DNA of 64,000 nt from Aestuariibius sp. HNIBRBA575 (GCF_040932005.1 NZ_CP162414.1:895501-959500); one strand, 5' to 3'; counted from the first letter of the stretch, positions 1 to 10,622 are shown. The notes: a model not told the origin generated them from the letters alone. Translations and numbers: made by a program.

Positions 1-1824
1 GTGCGCAATCTGAACGTAGAATTTGCCACCCCCGATTCCGTGGTCCACGCGGTCAAAAACATCAGCTTTGATGTGCATCCGGGCGAATGTCTGGGCATCG
101 TTGGCGAAAGTGGATCGGGCAAATCCCAATCCGCGCTGGCCGCGATGCGCCTGTTGGCGGGCAATGGCATGGCCACAGGGGAAATCCTGTTTGACGGCGC
201 AGATATGCTGGACATGTCGAAAACGGACCTCTCACGGGTCCGCGGTGCCAAAATGTCGATGATTTTTCAGGATCCGCTGACGTCGCTGACCCCGCAGCTG
301 ACCGTGGGCCAGCAAATGCGCGAGGTTCTGCAGCTGCACAAAGGCCTGTCAGGCCGTGCCGCAGATCAGTTCTGTATTGAATGGCTGGAAAAGGTGCGCA
401 TCCCCGAAGCCGCGCGCCGTCTGCGTCAATATCCGCATGAATTGTCCGGCGGAATGCGCCAGCGCGTGATGATCGCGATGGCGATGCTCTGTGGTCCGCG
501 GCTGTTATTTGCGGATGAACCCACCACGGCACTGGATGTGACGGTTCAGGCGCAAGTGCTTGAATTAATGGACGAGTTAAAGCACGAAACCAATACCGGC
601 ATTGCGTTGATCACCCATGATATGGGGGTTGTGGCGCGCATGTGTGACCGCATCATCGTGATGCGTCATGGTGAAGTGGTCGAAACCGGCACGGTGGATG
701 ACATTTTCTACAATCCGCAGCATGACTACACCAAAATGCTGCTGGAATCTGTCCCGCGTATTGATCAGCCCGACCGTCGTGGACGGCCTGCGATTGGTCC
801 CGCCCAAGCGGACGACGTCGACCCGATCCTGACAGTGCAAGACATGAACATCCATTTCCCGATTAAAATGTCGGGCGGGCTGTTTGGGCGCACCAAAATG
901 CTGCGCGCGGTTGATGGCGTGTCCTTTGATCTGCGTCCCGGGGAAACGCTGGGCGTTGTGGGGGAATCCGGTTGTGGCAAATCCACTTTGGCGCGCGGGG
1001 TGTTGAACCTGATCCCACCGACCGATGGCACCGTGGCGTGGCTGGGCCGCGACATTTCCAAGGCCGATCGCCAGCAAATGCGCGCCCTGCGTGATGAGCT
1101 GCAAATCGTGTTTCAGGATCCACTGGCCAGCCTTGATCCACGCATGACCATCGGGTCGTCGATTGCCGAACCTTTGTCGATCCATCGCAGTGATCTGAAC
1201 CGCAAACAACGCGAAGAAATGGTGCGGGACATGATGCCCAAAGTGGGGCTGGATGTGGCGCTGATCAATCGCTATCCGCATGAATTGTCGGGCGGTCAGA
1301 ACCAGCGTGTCGGCATTGCGCGGGCGATGATTTTGGGGCCGAAACTGGTGATCTGTGACGAAGCCGTGTCGGCATTGGACGTGTCTGTGCAGGCGCAAGT
1401 GGTTGATTTGCTGATTGAGCTGCAAAAATCCATGGGCCTGACGATGATTTTCATCAGTCACGACCTGTCGGTGGTGCGCGAAGTCAGTCACCGGGTCATG
1501 GTGCTGTATCTGGGGCGGGTGGTCGAATTTGCCACGCGGCACGACATCTATGAGGATGCGCGCCACCCCTATACCAAAGCGCTGATCGCGGCGGTGCCCA
1601 ATGCGGATCCAAAACTGGAACGGGCCCGCGAACGCATCCGCCTAGAGGGGGACCTGCCCAGCCCGCTGGACAGTCGCGCCCCGTTGCGGTTCCTGAAATC
1701 CAAGCTGATCGATGATCCGGATGCACAACAATATCGCCCGCAATTGGTCGAAGTGACGCCCAGCCATTTTGTGGCTGAACATGACGCGGATTTGGGCAGT
1801 GCCGGGTTGATGGCCAACACCTAA
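1..1824 (+). CDS. Peptide-type ABC transporter ATPase, two fused ATP-binding domains (5' end cut)
   Basis: This cytoplasmic ATPase energises a peptide/nickel-family (Dpp/Opp) ABC importer. Both nucleotide-binding domains lie in one chain, a common DppD-DppF fusion. Domain 1 has Walker A GESGSGKS (35-42), signature LSGGMRQR (148-155) and Walker [13 protein letters not shown] (168-179). Domain 2 has GESGCGKS (321-328), LSGGQNQR (429-436) and [12 protein letters not shown] (449-460), where Ala replaces the usual Pro after DE. The frame is open to base 1 and the family usually has a few residues before this point, so the GTG at base 1 is probably internal and the true start lies outside the window. 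The permease and binding-protein genes would be expected upstream. A strong hairpin terminator follows. The exact substrate cannot be read from the ATPase. Confidence 0.93.
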   Translation: MRNLNVEFATPDSVVHAVKNISFDVHPGECLGIVGESGSGKSQSALAAMRLLAGNGMATGEILFDGADMLDMSKTDLSRVRGAKMSMIFQDPLTSLTPQLTVGQQMREVLQLHKGLSGRAADQFCIEWLEKVRIPEAARRLRQYPHELSGGMRQRVMIAMAMLCGPRLLFADEPTTALDVTVQAQVLELMDELKHETNTGIALITHDMGVVARMCDRIIVMRHGEVVETGTVDDIFYNPQHDYTKMLLESVPRIDQPDRRGRPAIGPAQADDVDPILTVQDMNIHFPIKMSGGLFGRTKMLRAVDGVSFDLRPGETLGVVGESGCGKSTLARGVLNLIPPTDGTVAWLGRDISKADRQQMRALRDELQIVFQDPLASLDPRMTIGSSIAEPLSIHRSDLNRKQREEMVRDMMPKVGLDVALINRYPHELSGGQNQRVGIARAMILGPKLVICDEAVSALDVSVQAQVVDLLIELQKSMGLTMIFISHDLSVVREVSHRVMVLYLGRVVEFATRHDIYEDARHPYTKALIAAVPNADPKLERARERIRLEGDLPSPLDSRAPLRFLKSKLIDDPDAQQYRPQLVEVTPSHFVAEHDADLGSAGLMANT

Positions 1825-1844
1825 GGTCAGAACTGACAACAAAA

Positions 1845-1876
1845 GGGCGCGCAGATAAATCTGTGCGCCCTTTTTT
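1845..1876 (+). terminator. Rho-independent terminator of the ABC transporter gene
   Basis: A 12-bp stem (GGGCGCGCAGAT with ATCTGTGCGCCC, one G-T pair) closes a 2-nt loop and is followed directly by six T. It starts 21 bases after the ABC ATPase stop codon. Confidence 0.85.
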
Positions 1877-1906
1877 ATGGAGTCAAAATGACCGGGTTAA
1901 AACGCA

Positions 1907-1935
1907 AAAGGGCCGCCCGTTTGGGCGACCCTTTC
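1907..1935 (-). terminator. Terminator of the small secreted protein gene
   Basis: Read leftward, AAGGGTCGCCC and GGGCGGCCCTT pair (one T-G) around a 4-base loop and run into TTTTGCG. It lies 20 bases past the stop of the leftward gene at 1955, back to back with the terminator of the rightward ABC gene. Confidence 0.75.
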
Positions 1936-1954
1936 GTGAGTGGTGGCGTAGCGC

Positions 1955-2290
1955 TTAGTTTGCGCGGACGTCGACCTGTTGTGTTGCCAGAACTTGGCCG
2001 CCGGATTTCAGCACGGCCAGAACGTCGCCGAAGGGCTCAGAGTTCAGGTTGATGCGTGTGTCGCGGTTTGCGCCGGCGTGGACGCTCTCTACGGCCAGCA
2101 ATTTGCCCTGCTCGCCCAAGCGGTAATCGTAGACTTCGATCACGCCGTCAGCGGCGGAGTTCACAACGCCCAGTTCCAAAATCGAACCAGAGTTTTGTGC
2201 GGCGTCAAAAGAGAAGTTGCTGTCAGCGGAAGCAGCAGAAGCGGCAGCTACAGAAGCAGTCAGGGCGGCGATAAGTGCGAATTTAGTCAT
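1955..2290 (-). CDS. Small secreted/periplasmic protein, unknown function
   Basis: The product has 111 residues. Residues 1-22 form a clear Sec signal peptide (MTKF, then an Ala/Ser-rich stretch, likely cleavage after ASA). The mature part of about 89 residues is acidic, has no cysteine, and looks all-beta (alternating hydrophobics, a VIEVYDYRLGEQGKLLAVESV segment). The start is supported by AGGA a few bases upstream. I do not recognise a named domain. The gene stands alone with its own terminator and a 364-base upstream region carrying two inverted repeats, so it may be individually regulated. Confidence 0.75.
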   Translation of the reverse strand: MTKFALIAALTASVAAASAASADSNFSFDAAQNSGSILELGVVNSAADGVIEVYDYRLGEQGKLLAVESVHAGANRDTRINLNSEPFGDVLAVLKSGGQVLATQQVDVRAN

Positions 2291-2654
2291 TATATTTCCT
2301 TTGTGTGTCTGTGTGTTAGGCGATTTGCCTGATTGTGTGCGGCGGGAGGAACCGCGTTTCGATGATTAGGATTTGGGGCATGTTTGGCGGGATTAAAAGG
2401 GGGGGGCTGATCACAGAAATGGGATGGATTTTTCTTTGAAACAAAGCTTGAAATCCGCGCAAACCGACCCGGGGGTCGGGGTTCTGTGGGGGCGCGCACG
2501 GAATTGGTGCGCAGATGCGCGAATGGCGTTCTGAACCGACCGGTTTAGTTGTAACATTTGGATGAAATTTTTTTGCTAGAAAAAATGTGATCAGGGTTTT
2601 GGCGGCTTTTGTTGCTGGTTTTCACGCAAAAGGGAGCAAGAGAAGGGGGATTTT
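2291..2654. other. Intergenic region upstream of the small secreted protein
   Basis: No convincing gene is seen; the short open frames here lack a good ribosome site. It contains a perfect 7-bp inverted repeat (CCGACCC, 2464-2470, with GGGTCGG, 2473-2479), an operator-like palindrome at 2532-2547, and an AT-rich run near 2566-2590 (seven T, then TAGAAAAAA). The end next to tamB carries GGGATT...AATCCC around the tamB stop codon, without a T tract. Confidence 0.5.
2532..2547. promoter_or_regulatory. Candidate operator palindrome
   Basis: TGAACCG-AC-CGGTTTA is a near-perfect dyad (AACCG/CGGTT) of the size and type bound by TetR-family repressors. No regulator gene adjoins it. This is a motif-level inference; it could be chance. 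Confidence 0.3.
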
Positions 2655-5600
2655 TTAATAATCCCGCTCATAAAAGATACCCAAGGCCGTTTCCCCATCA
2701 GATGTGGTGCGTCCGCGCACGGTCACATCATCGGTCACATCGAGGTTCAGCTCGATTTCTGTGGTGCCGGAGCTGTCGATCGTCACATTTGTATAGACGT
2801 TTTCGCTGACATAGGCGCCGGCGCGCACGGCGGCGTTGCCCTGGTCGTCAGCGGTGATGTCCAGATCGTCCAAACCAACGCTTTCGCGGAACTGATTTAT
2901 GACGCCACCATTGCCGCGCCCGGCAAGTGTCGAAATCGCAGAGGCCAATTGCACGGCTTGCAGGGCTGAAATTTCGGTCAGGTTGCGACCAAACAGCAGA
3001 TGCGCCAACACTTCGTCTTGTGGCAATTCCGGCGAAGAGGTGAACGTGATGCTGGGACTGTCGGCCGGTCCTTCGAGGGTGATCTGCACCTCGATCCCGT
3101 CCTCGGTTTCGGTCACGGCGGTCAATGTCAGAAACGGGGAAAAGTCACCTTCGATCCGGGCGGCGCCTTTGGTGAGGTCAAACCGCTGCTGCAAAATATC
3201 AATGCGACCACGGATCAGGGAAAATTCCCCCAACGGGACCATATTATGGGTGGTGCCAGTTAAACGCAGCGTGCCGCCTAGTTCTGCATCCAGACCACGC
3301 CCGCGCACAAAAATCCGGGACGGGGCATTGATCGACAGGTCCAGATCATAGGGCCGTGCGGTGGTCGGGGCGCTGCGTACTGGGCGCAGGCTTAGTCCGG
3401 CGCGTGCGAGGGTTTGTTGGACATCCGGCGCTGCGCCCAAATGGGTGATGTCGGGCAATTCCCCCAAAATCGAAATGCTGGAGGACGGGATTTGCAATTC
3501 GGTGCGGCCCAAATTCATGTCGCCAATGATGGACGCCCCACCGGCCAACGGCCCCTGTGCGGTGATCCGGCCATCCAGACGCGTATCATAAAGGGTTGGA
3601 TCGCGCAGAACCAAACCGTCGATTTGCGCGTCTAAATCTGCCACAAACGGAACCGCAAGCCCCACCGATCCGGACACTTCAACCGCGCCGCCTTTGGTGT
3701 CGTCCCCGGTGATCGCTAGGGTGGCTTGCCCCGCGCGCAGGGTCACCACGCCGTTGATCTGGCGCAAAGCGCGCCCAATCGTCGGAAGCGAAAGCCCGGT
3801 ATCATCAATCCGCACATCCCCTGAGACGGCGTTGATCCCGGCGGGGCCCTGTAGACGCAAATCAAGGCGGGCCGTGCCATCAATCCGGCGCGGTTCGATA
3901 TAGCCGTTGATCAGCCCCAGCGGCACATTGCCCGTCAGGCCCAAATCCAAAAGCCCGCTGGCGGTTACATCCCCGGCAACATTCATGCCCGCGGATCCGG
4001 GGCCGCTGGATTGCGCGGCGATCTGCCATACACCATCGCGGCGCAATGTGGCGGTGCCTTGGGCGGTGACTGCGCCGTTCAATCCGGGGGCAAACAGGCC
4101 AATATCGCGCAGCCGCGCCTGAAACTGGCTGTTGCCGGTCACGCCATCGGTGGAAAACGCGCCAGACGCGGTCAGATTGGGAAATGTGGCGCGCAGGTTT
4201 GTGACAGTCAGGTTGGTTTGATCCGTGATGTCGATCTCGGCTGACAGGGCGCCAATGCCGCGCAGCACTTGGTCAATTTGGGCGTCGCCCATGCCGATAT
4301 CGGTGGTTTGACCTTCCAGTGTGATTTGCGCAGATCGTTCAGTCGGCTGGGCGGTGATTTGCGCCGTCACGGATGCGCCGCCGTTCAACGTTTGCCCAAT
4401 AACGGCCCCATAGGGGCGCAGATTGTCGATCCGACCGGAAATTTGGCCCTTGGTTTCATAGGCGTCCGCCCGCGGGGCCATGCTGGCAGTGATGGTCAGA
4501 TCGGTGCCCGGTGCGGTCAGGGACAGGTCGGCCTTGGCAGATCCATCCTGAATTTGGGTCACATCCCCGTTCAGTCGGGCAGGGCCGGATAGTCCGGGGA
4601 TGACAGGGGCCAGATCGCTGAGGGCTGCATCGATATGGGCCTCTATACTATCTGGCTGTAAATCAACCGACCCGTTCAGCGACAACATGCCGTTGCGCAA
4701 GGTCAGCCCGTCAATCTGGGTGCCGGTCTGGTCGCGCACCACATGCATCGCCGCGCGGCTGGGCCCACGTAAAAGCGGATCAAGCCGGGGCTGGCCGAGG
4801 CCCAGATCATCCGTGTTGGCCGTGATCAACAGATCAAAGGATCGCGCAAGAGGGGTCAGCGTGCCGGACAATGTCACATCGCCCGCACCGGTCAGATCCA
4901 TCCCCGCAAGGCCGGAAAACCGGTCAAAATTGCGCGCCGAGGCCAGAACATTTGTGTTCACCTGCCCATCATGGATGCTGGCATCGGCCAAAATTTCGAC
5001 GCCCGCGCCCAATAACAGGATTTGCGGCACTTGCAGCGGTGCGTTTTCGGTCCAGTTCAGGTCCATCAAGCCGCTGATCCGATCGCCGAGGGCCTGCTGC
5101 AAGGCGGGATCGGCCAAGGTCAGGCCATCAGCCCCAAACGACAGGCCCGCCGTCACCGCCCCGATTTGGGCTCCATCGCCATTTTCCAAAACACCATTGG
5201 CGGACAAAGTCAGGGACTGAATTTGCATGTCAGGACGATCAAGGTGCCGAACATCACTGACCAGCGACCATTGCTGGCCCGCCTCAGCATCAAAGCTGAG
5301 CGATATGTCCGCGGCTGCAACCTGTGTGACATCGCCCGGAATAGGAAGGGTCACGACCCCCGCTGGGTCCGATATCTGACCGGTAAGTTGCAAATGTTTT
5401 GGCCAGCCTTCGGGGCTGATTTCAGCCTGACCGGACAGAGTGATGGCGCGTGCACGCAGGTCCAAATCCGTTAGTTTCAGGGTCCCATCCGCCTGACGCT
5501 GGGTCTGGGCGCGCAAAGACGTGTCAGGGCCAAAAAACGCCTGATATTGCGGGGCAAACAGCGCGGTAACATCGCCACCAATATCGACATTCAAACGGCG

Positions 5601-6446
5601 ATCCTGTGTGGCCGCATCCTGAAGGATGTTAAGCTGGCCGGTCACGCGATCCTGTCCATCCGTGGCCAGACGCAATGACGCGACAAAATCGTCCAGCGTT
5701 CCTGCGCCGTCCAAATCCAAATCAATCGATGGTTCGCCGGGCAGTCCAATCACTTTGGATACCAGACCACCCGCAGCTTCGGTCAATTGCATCGCGAGCT
5801 GCAATTGCCCCGTTGCATTGGAATATTGCCCGGAAATGTCAAACTGATCGGCGCGTTCATCAATTCGACGCGCCTGAAACGCTGTTGTGCCTGCTCCGTT
5901 TTCCAGATTTGCATTGCCGCTGAGTTGCAGGTGCATTTCCTGACCCAATAGGGCTGCGTCCAGTTGGATATCTTGGATGTTCAACGCATCCAGTTTGATG
6001 GCAATGGGCAGGTCGGGCAGGGAAAAGGGCGTGGCGGTGGCCGTGGGCAACGCGATCGGGGCATTGGGGTCGGGCACCGGCGCGCGTAAGATATGGATGT
6101 GGTCCGCACGCAATGATGTGACATCCAAAACGCCATTAAACAAAGCCGCGCGATCCCAATCCAGTGACAGGTTCTGCGCGATCAGCCACGCGCCATCCAC
6201 ATCCGAAATGGTCAGTTTGTCGATCTCGGCGGTGGATGAAAGCGCGCCGCGAAACCCGTCAATTTGCACGTCTCGCCCGGCATCTGACAGGTTGTCTTGT
6301 AACAGTTCAACCAGCCAGCCTTTGTCAGGTTGGTCTGTGTCACCCAGGTTCTGCGCCGCCGCCCCGATGGGGGCCACCAACATCAACGCGCAGATGGGGC
6401 CAATTGTGCAAAAGCTAATTGCGCAAGAAAAAGACACCCGGCGCAT
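2655..6446 (-). CDS. tamB: TamB, inner-membrane-anchored translocation and assembly module protein
   Basis: TamB is a very long periplasm-spanning protein (AsmA-like/DUF490 family) that works with TamA and is implicated in outer-membrane protein insertion and phospholipid traffic. The product is about 1263 residues, close to the E. coli length. It has an N-terminal hydrophobic anchor (within residues 5-32), then roughly 1000 residues of repeating beta strands rich in Asp, Gly and Leu, and the conserved C-terminal domain ending in aromatic-rich IFYERDY. The ATG at 6446 overlaps the tamA stop by one base (TGATG), so the two are translationally coupled; an in-frame TTG sits one codon earlier. 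Order tamA-tamB is the standard one. Confidence comes from length, C-terminal domain and partner gene. Confidence 0.93.
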   Translation of the reverse strand: MRRVSFSCAISFCTIGPICALMLVAPIGAAAQNLGDTDQPDKGWLVELLQDNLSDAGRDVQIDGFRGALSSTAEIDKLTISDVDGAWLIAQNLSLDWDRAALFNGVLDVTSLRADHIHILRAPVPDPNAPIALPTATATPFSLPDLPIAIKLDALNIQDIQLDAALLGQEMHLQLSGNANLENGAGTTAFQARRIDERADQFDISGQYSNATGQLQLAMQLTEAAGGLVSKVIGLPGEPSIDLDLDGAGTLDDFVASLRLATDGQDRVTGQLNILQDAATQDRRLNVDIGGDVTALFAPQYQAFFGPDTSLRAQTQRQADGTLKLTDLDLRARAITLSGQAEISPEGWPKHLQLTGQISDPAGVVTLPIPGDVTQVAAADISLSFDAEAGQQWSLVSDVRHLDRPDMQIQSLTLSANGVLENGDGAQIGAVTAGLSFGADGLTLADPALQQALGDRISGLMDLNWTENAPLQVPQILLLGAGVEILADASIHDGQVNTNVLASARNFDRFSGLAGMDLTGAGDVTLSGTLTPLARSFDLLITANTDDLGLGQPRLDPLLRGPSRAAMHVVRDQTGTQIDGLTLRNGMLSLNGSVDLQPDSIEAHIDAALSDLAPVIPGLSGPARLNGDVTQIQDGSAKADLSLTAPGTDLTITASMAPRADAYETKGQISGRIDNLRPYGAVIGQTLNGGASVTAQITAQPTERSAQITLEGQTTDIGMGDAQIDQVLRGIGALSAEIDITDQTNLTVTNLRATFPNLTASGAFSTDGVTGNSQFQARLRDIGLFAPGLNGAVTAQGTATLRRDGVWQIAAQSSGPGSAGMNVAGDVTASGLLDLGLTGNVPLGLINGYIEPRRIDGTARLDLRLQGPAGINAVSGDVRIDDTGLSLPTIGRALRQINGVVTLRAGQATLAITGDDTKGGAVEVSGSVGLAVPFVADLDAQIDGLVLRDPTLYDTRLDGRITAQGPLAGGASIIGDMNLGRTELQIPSSSISILGELPDITHLGAAPDVQQTLARAGLSLRPVRSAPTTARPYDLDLSINAPSRIFVRGRGLDAELGGTLRLTGTTHNMVPLGEFSLIRGRIDILQQRFDLTKGAARIEGDFSPFLTLTAVTETEDGIEVQITLEGPADSPSITFTSSPELPQDEVLAHLLFGRNLTEISALQAVQLASAISTLAGRGNGGVINQFRESVGLDDLDITADDQGNAAVRAGAYVSENVYTNVTIDSSGTTEIELNLDVTDDVTVRGRTTSDGETALGIFYERDY

Positions 6447-8215
6447 CAAAAGGCCTGCCCGATACCGATGTAAAACTGAACGCCACCGCTGTTGTCGCCA
6501 GAAACAGGGGCCGCGACATCCAGCCGAATAGGCCCGATCCCGGTTTCATACCGCACGCCCAATCCAGCCCCAGAATGCCAATCCCCGTTGGTAAAATCGA
6601 ACGCATCTGCCCCGATAAACCCCGTATCATAAAACCCCACAACCCCGATGCTGTCGGTCACGTCTATGCGGGCTTCGGTCTGGAACCCAAGAAAGGATCG
6701 CCCGCCAATCAGATCCGCGCCATCCGCCACGCCTAAGGATTGATAGGGTTGGCCACGCACCGTGCCCCCCCCGCCTGAGAAAAACAGATAATCCGCAGGT
6801 GCCCGATCCGCGGTCACGGCAAACACGCTGCCGATTTGGCTGCGAAAGGCCAAAACAGCGCGGTCATTGCCAACCGTGCGATAAAGCCGCCCATCCCCAT
6901 AAAGCCGTCCACCTTTGTCATTGGCATCAATGCGCGAAAAGGGTGTCAGTTCGACACGGGCATACCAGCCGTCACTGGGATTTAGCGCATTGTCACGCCG
7001 ATCCGCTTGTGCCGAAACAGGAAAGGTCAGATATTGATAGGTGCGAACCCCCAGATCGTCGGACACATCCGCCGTCAGATAGCCCACCCCAACATTGTAG
7101 CTAAGCCAGTCATGGATGGTTTTGGTCAGGCCGACTTCTGCGCTGAATTGATCCAGCGCATAGCCCGGATCATCAATGCGTTGGGCCAGCAATTCAGCGT
7201 ATAAATCCGTATCGGGATTAAGCGTGGCAGGGCGGCCATAGGTCAGGCCCAATTCGTAATCGATCCCGCCGGTTGTGCCACCGATGCCGGTGACTTCGCC
7301 ATTAGCGCGCAGTCGTTCCGCCCCGCCCAACAGGTTGCGATGTAGCCAGAAACTGGACAGGGTCAGCCCCTCTACGGTGGAATATTCGACGCCAAAGCCC
7401 AACCGGCGTTGGGGCATTTCAACCACTTGCAATTCATAAGGCAGCTGATCGCCGTTGACGATTGTATCGCCTTCGATCAGCGCCACGGATTGAAATGCAC
7501 CGGTGCGCCGCAATCGGGACGCGGCGCGCTCTGCCTCTTGGGGGTCAAAAATGCCGGATGGCAGCCCCGCGATTTCATCAATTCTGTCGGTGCGAACGGC
7601 GGTGTTGCCAGTGATCGTTAGGGGGCCAAACCGCAACTGAGGACCGGGATCGATGTTGATCGCCACATCCAGACGATGATCCGGGTGATGGGCAAGTATC
7701 CGTTGATCAGATCGCTGTGCCAGTGCGTGACCCTGGCTGCGCCAAGCGGTGATGCCCTGATCAACCGCATTGCTGATTTCGCCGGTTTTTGCGGGCTGGC
7801 CGGGCGCAAAGGTTTCGGGGGGAACCGCATTTTCTGGCAGGGGGCCCAGATCGGTCTGTCCAAACACAAACGCCGCGCCGGGATCGACGATGATCTGTAC
7901 CTGCGTGATCTGACGGGGCGCATCCAACGGCGCAAGCGTGCCTGCCTCGCGCCCATCAATCAATATCGATACGGTTCCGCTGTAATAACCTTGGGAATAT
8001 AGCCCGGTCAGAATCCGCCGGTAATCCACCCGTGCAGCCGCGACATAATCAGCCGCACTGGCATCCGCATCATTGCGCAATTGCAGCGTCAGGGACGCAT
8101 CCCGCACCACGGATCGCAATTCTGGATCATCCAGCACCAGCGTGACGTCCTGCGCCGCCGCCATCTGCGCGCAAAACAGGGCTGTCCCTGACAACATTGA
8201 CCTGAATAACCGCAC
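6446..8215 (-). CDS. tamA: TamA, Omp85-family outer-membrane protein
   Basis: TamA is the outer-membrane half of the translocation and assembly module. The product of 589 residues (E. coli 577) starts with a signal peptide ending near residue 21 (QMAAAQ). POTRA-type repeats follow to about residue 270, then a 16-strand Omp85 barrel ending in a C-terminal Phe (GQAF). The Omp85 loop-6 motif VRG is visible near residue 487 (GGGTVRGQPY). It is first in a two-gene operon with tamB. The 104-base gap to truA should hold its promoter. BamA is excluded by the shorter POTRA region and the tamB partner. Confidence 0.92.
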   Translation of the reverse strand: MRLFRSMLSGTALFCAQMAAAQDVTLVLDDPELRSVVRDASLTLQLRNDADASAADYVAAARVDYRRILTGLYSQGYYSGTVSILIDGREAGTLAPLDAPRQITQVQIIVDPGAAFVFGQTDLGPLPENAVPPETFAPGQPAKTGEISNAVDQGITAWRSQGHALAQRSDQRILAHHPDHRLDVAINIDPGPQLRFGPLTITGNTAVRTDRIDEIAGLPSGIFDPQEAERAASRLRRTGAFQSVALIEGDTIVNGDQLPYELQVVEMPQRRLGFGVEYSTVEGLTLSSFWLHRNLLGGAERLRANGEVTGIGGTTGGIDYELGLTYGRPATLNPDTDLYAELLAQRIDDPGYALDQFSAEVGLTKTIHDWLSYNVGVGYLTADVSDDLGVRTYQYLTFPVSAQADRRDNALNPSDGWYARVELTPFSRIDANDKGGRLYGDGRLYRTVGNDRAVLAFRSQIGSVFAVTADRAPADYLFFSGGGGTVRGQPYQSLGVADGADLIGGRSFLGFQTEARIDVTDSIGVVGFYDTGFIGADAFDFTNGDWHSGAGLGVRYETGIGPIRLDVAAPVSGDNSGGVQFYIGIGQAF

Positions 8216-8319
8216 GTTTCACCCCGACTTTGACCCATTTGGGTCTGTTGCGGTTTTTATATCCGATTGCCGCGCCAGTAGGAACGGGGCGGCGACGGGA
8301 TCACGCGGATTTTAGCCCA

Positions 8320-9099
8320 TTATGCGCCAGATCGTGAAAACGGATCATCCGGATAGGTCACATGCGCCAGATAAAGCCCCTGTGGCGGACAAACCGGCCC
8401 GCAGGCTGCGCGGGTTTTTGCCGCAAGTGCGGTGCGCACATCATCCGGCGTCCATGACCCGGCTCCGACCCGTTCCAATGTCCCCACAAAGCTGCGCACT
8501 TGGTTGTGCAGAAACGACCGGGCGCGCACATGGAACCGGTATTCGATGCCATTTGCATGGTTGATCTGTTCGATACGCAGCTCTTCTAGGGTTTTTATCG
8601 GGCTTTGCGCCTGACAGATCGTGGATCGAAACGTGGTGAAATCATGCTGTCCGATCAGATGGGTCGCACCCGTTTGCATCGCGTCAACGTCCAGCTCATG
8701 ATTGATGCGCCAATATTGCCCATCATCGAATGTCAGCGGGGCGCGGCGGCTCATGAGACGGAACAAATAGCGCCGTTCCTGAGCCGAAAAACGGGCATGC
8801 CATTCATCGTCAACCCGGGCGCATTCCACAATCGCGACGGGGGCCGGTTTTAGGTGATAATTCAGGGCTTCGGACAGGCGAAACGGATCCCATTCGCGAT
8901 CCAAATCACAATGCGCCACCTGACCTGTGGCATGGACCCCGGCATCGGTGCGACCGGCCGCTGCGATATTGTGGTCACGCGGTTCCAGTTTCGCTAGGGC
9001 CGTCTCAATCGCGCCTTGAACTGTGGGCAGATCAATTTGACGTTGCCAGCCTGAAAACGGGCGGCCGTCATATTCAATTTTTAGGGCATATCTGGGCAT
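8320..9099 (-). CDS. truA: tRNA pseudouridine(38-40) synthase TruA
   Basis: TruA makes pseudouridine at positions 38, 39 and 40 of the anticodon arm of many tRNAs. The product is 259 residues from the ATG at 9099 ([12 protein letters not shown]). A 12-codon longer reading from 9135 is possible, but AAGGCG precedes the 9099 ATG and the family starts this way. The catalytic aspartate is D52 in GRTDAGVH; the FSGWQRQ motif is at about 16-22. It diverges from the ycjX-like gene. Methionyl-tRNA formyltransferase, often a neighbour in this group, is not seen here. Confidence 0.95.
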   Translation of the reverse strand: MPRYALKIEYDGRPFSGWQRQIDLPTVQGAIETALAKLEPRDHNIAAAGRTDAGVHATGQVAHCDLDREWDPFRLSEALNYHLKPAPVAIVECARVDDEWHARFSAQERRYLFRLMSRRAPLTFDDGQYWRINHELDVDAMQTGATHLIGQHDFTTFRSTICQAQSPIKTLEELRIEQINHANGIEYRFHVRARSFLHNQVRSFVGTLERVGAGSWTPDDVRTALAAKTRAACGPVCPPQGLYLAHVTYPDDPFSRSGA

Positions 9100-9209
9100 A
9101 AGTGTCGCCTTAGGGGGAACACCGGACGAAATCAATCCCTACACATTATGCGTGGGGCGGCTTATTTTAGGCCTAGCCATGAATGTGGCGCTTTGAAAAG
9201 GGGCAGAGA

Positions 9210-10622
9210 TTGGTTTTCACAGAGATAGCAGATGGCATCGCCCGATCAATCGAGGCCGTGAGCGACACCGTAACCGCCCCCTTTTCAGAGCCGGTCATCC
9301 GTTTAGGGGTGACAGGATTGTCGCGGGCCGGAAAAACGGTGTTTATCACGTCACTGGTGGCCAACCTGATGGATCGTGGCCGTATGCCACAGCTGATCGG
9401 CGCCGCAAATGGCGCGATCCGAACTGCATATTTACAACCTCAACCCGATGATACCCTGCCCAGATTCACCTACGAAGATCACATTTCGAACCTTACCCAA
9501 TCCCAGCCGCAATGGCCCACCGGAACCAAACGGGTCAGCGAACTCAGACTGTCATTGCGGGTGCAGCCCACGGGGCTGTTGTCGGGTCTGCAAGGGCCGC
9601 GCAACGTGCATTTGGACATTGTCGACTATCCGGGCGAATGGTTGCTGGATTTAGGATTGTTGGAAAAATCCTATGCGCAATGGTCCACAGAGGTTCTGAC
9701 GCGGATTGCTGATCGCCACGAAGCTGAGGCATTTAACGCCGCTTTGACCCAAACAGACACCGCTAAAAAGCTGGATGAACCTGTGGCTCAGCATTTGGCG
9801 CAACAATTCACATCTTATCTTAACGTCGCGCGAAATAACGGATATTCCGATTGCGGGCCGGGGCGGTTTTTGTTGCCGGGGGATTTGGCTGGGTCACCGG
9901 TTTTGACTTTTGCCCCCTTACCGGAATTGCCAAAGGCCGCGCGCGGGACCCTATATCGTGAATTTGAACGCAGGTTCGAAAGTTACAAACGCAATGTGGT
10001 AAAGCCGTTTTTCAGGGACCACTTTTCGCGCATTGATCGCCAGATCGTTTTGGTGGACGTGTTGGGCGCCATTCATGCTGGACCGCGCGCGGTTGATGAT
10101 TTGCGCCAAGCCATGGCAGATATCCTTGCTGCCTTTCGTCCGGGGCGAAATGCGTTTCTGACGCGTTTGTTTCAGGGGCGGCGCATTGATCGCATTCTGT
10201 TTGCCGCCACCAAAGCGGATCATCTGCATCACGCCCAGCATCCACAATTGACTGCGATCACTCAGGCTTTGTTGCGCGAAGCCAAAGATCGCGCTGATTT
10301 CGCCGGGGCAAAAACCGCCGCCATGTCGATTGCAGCATTGCGGACCACAACCGAGGATCGCATCGACCACAACGGCACGCTGTTGAACGTGGTGCGCGGC
10401 CGGTTGCAAAATGGCAAACAGGCTGCGTTTTATCCCGGCGCATTGCCGGATGATCCGGGGCATTTATTGGCCTCTGCGCGATCAGGTGCACAGAAATGGC
10501 TGGATGCGGATTACCAGATCATGAATTTTGCCCCCGCGCCGCTGACGCTAAAGCCCGGCGATGGGCCGCCCCATATTCGGCTGGACAAAGCGGCGCAATT
10601 TTTGATCGGTGACAAATTATGA
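9210..10622 (+). CDS. ycjX: YcjX family P-loop NTPase
   Basis: YcjX (DUF463) proteins are GTP-binding proteins of the phage-shock/envelope-stress neighbourhood in gammaproteobacteria; their role in alphaproteobacteria is not settled. From the TTG at 9210 the product has 470 residues. Walker A is GLSRAGKT at 36-43, followed by the family's conserved VFITSLVANLMDRGRMPQL. I chose the TTG because AAAGGGG lies six bases upstream; the in-frame ATG at 9183 has no clear ribosome site and would add nine residues. A ycjF-type gene follows after 52 bases. No pspA, pspB or pspC gene is nearby. Confidence 0.9.
   Translation: MVFTEIADGIARSIEAVSDTVTAPFSEPVIRLGVTGLSRAGKTVFITSLVANLMDRGRMPQLIGAANGAIRTAYLQPQPDDTLPRFTYEDHISNLTQSQPQWPTGTKRVSELRLSLRVQPTGLLSGLQGPRNVHLDIVDYPGEWLLDLGLLEKSYAQWSTEVLTRIADRHEAEAFNAALTQTDTAKKLDEPVAQHLAQQFTSYLNVARNNGYSDCGPGRFLLPGDLAGSPVLTFAPLPELPKAARGTLYREFERRFESYKRNVVKPFFRDHFSRIDRQIVLVDVLGAIHAGPRAVDDLRQAMADILAAFRPGRNAFLTRLFQGRRIDRILFAATKADHLHHAQHPQLTAITQALLREAKDRADFAGAKTAAMSIAALRTTTEDRIDHNGTLLNVVRGRLQNGKQAAFYPGALPDDPGHLLASARSGAQKWLDADYQIMNFAPAPLTLKPGDGPPHIRLDKAAQFLIGDKL

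Noticed and set aside
577..1566. Long minus-strand open frame opposite the ABC ATPase gene
   Set aside because: It is antisense to a clear ABC gene with all motifs, His-rich and low in complexity, as expected for a shadow frame.
4600..5220. Plus-strand frames opposite tamB
   Set aside because: tamB runs through with a conserved C-terminal domain; these frames have no ribosome site and no recognisable domain.
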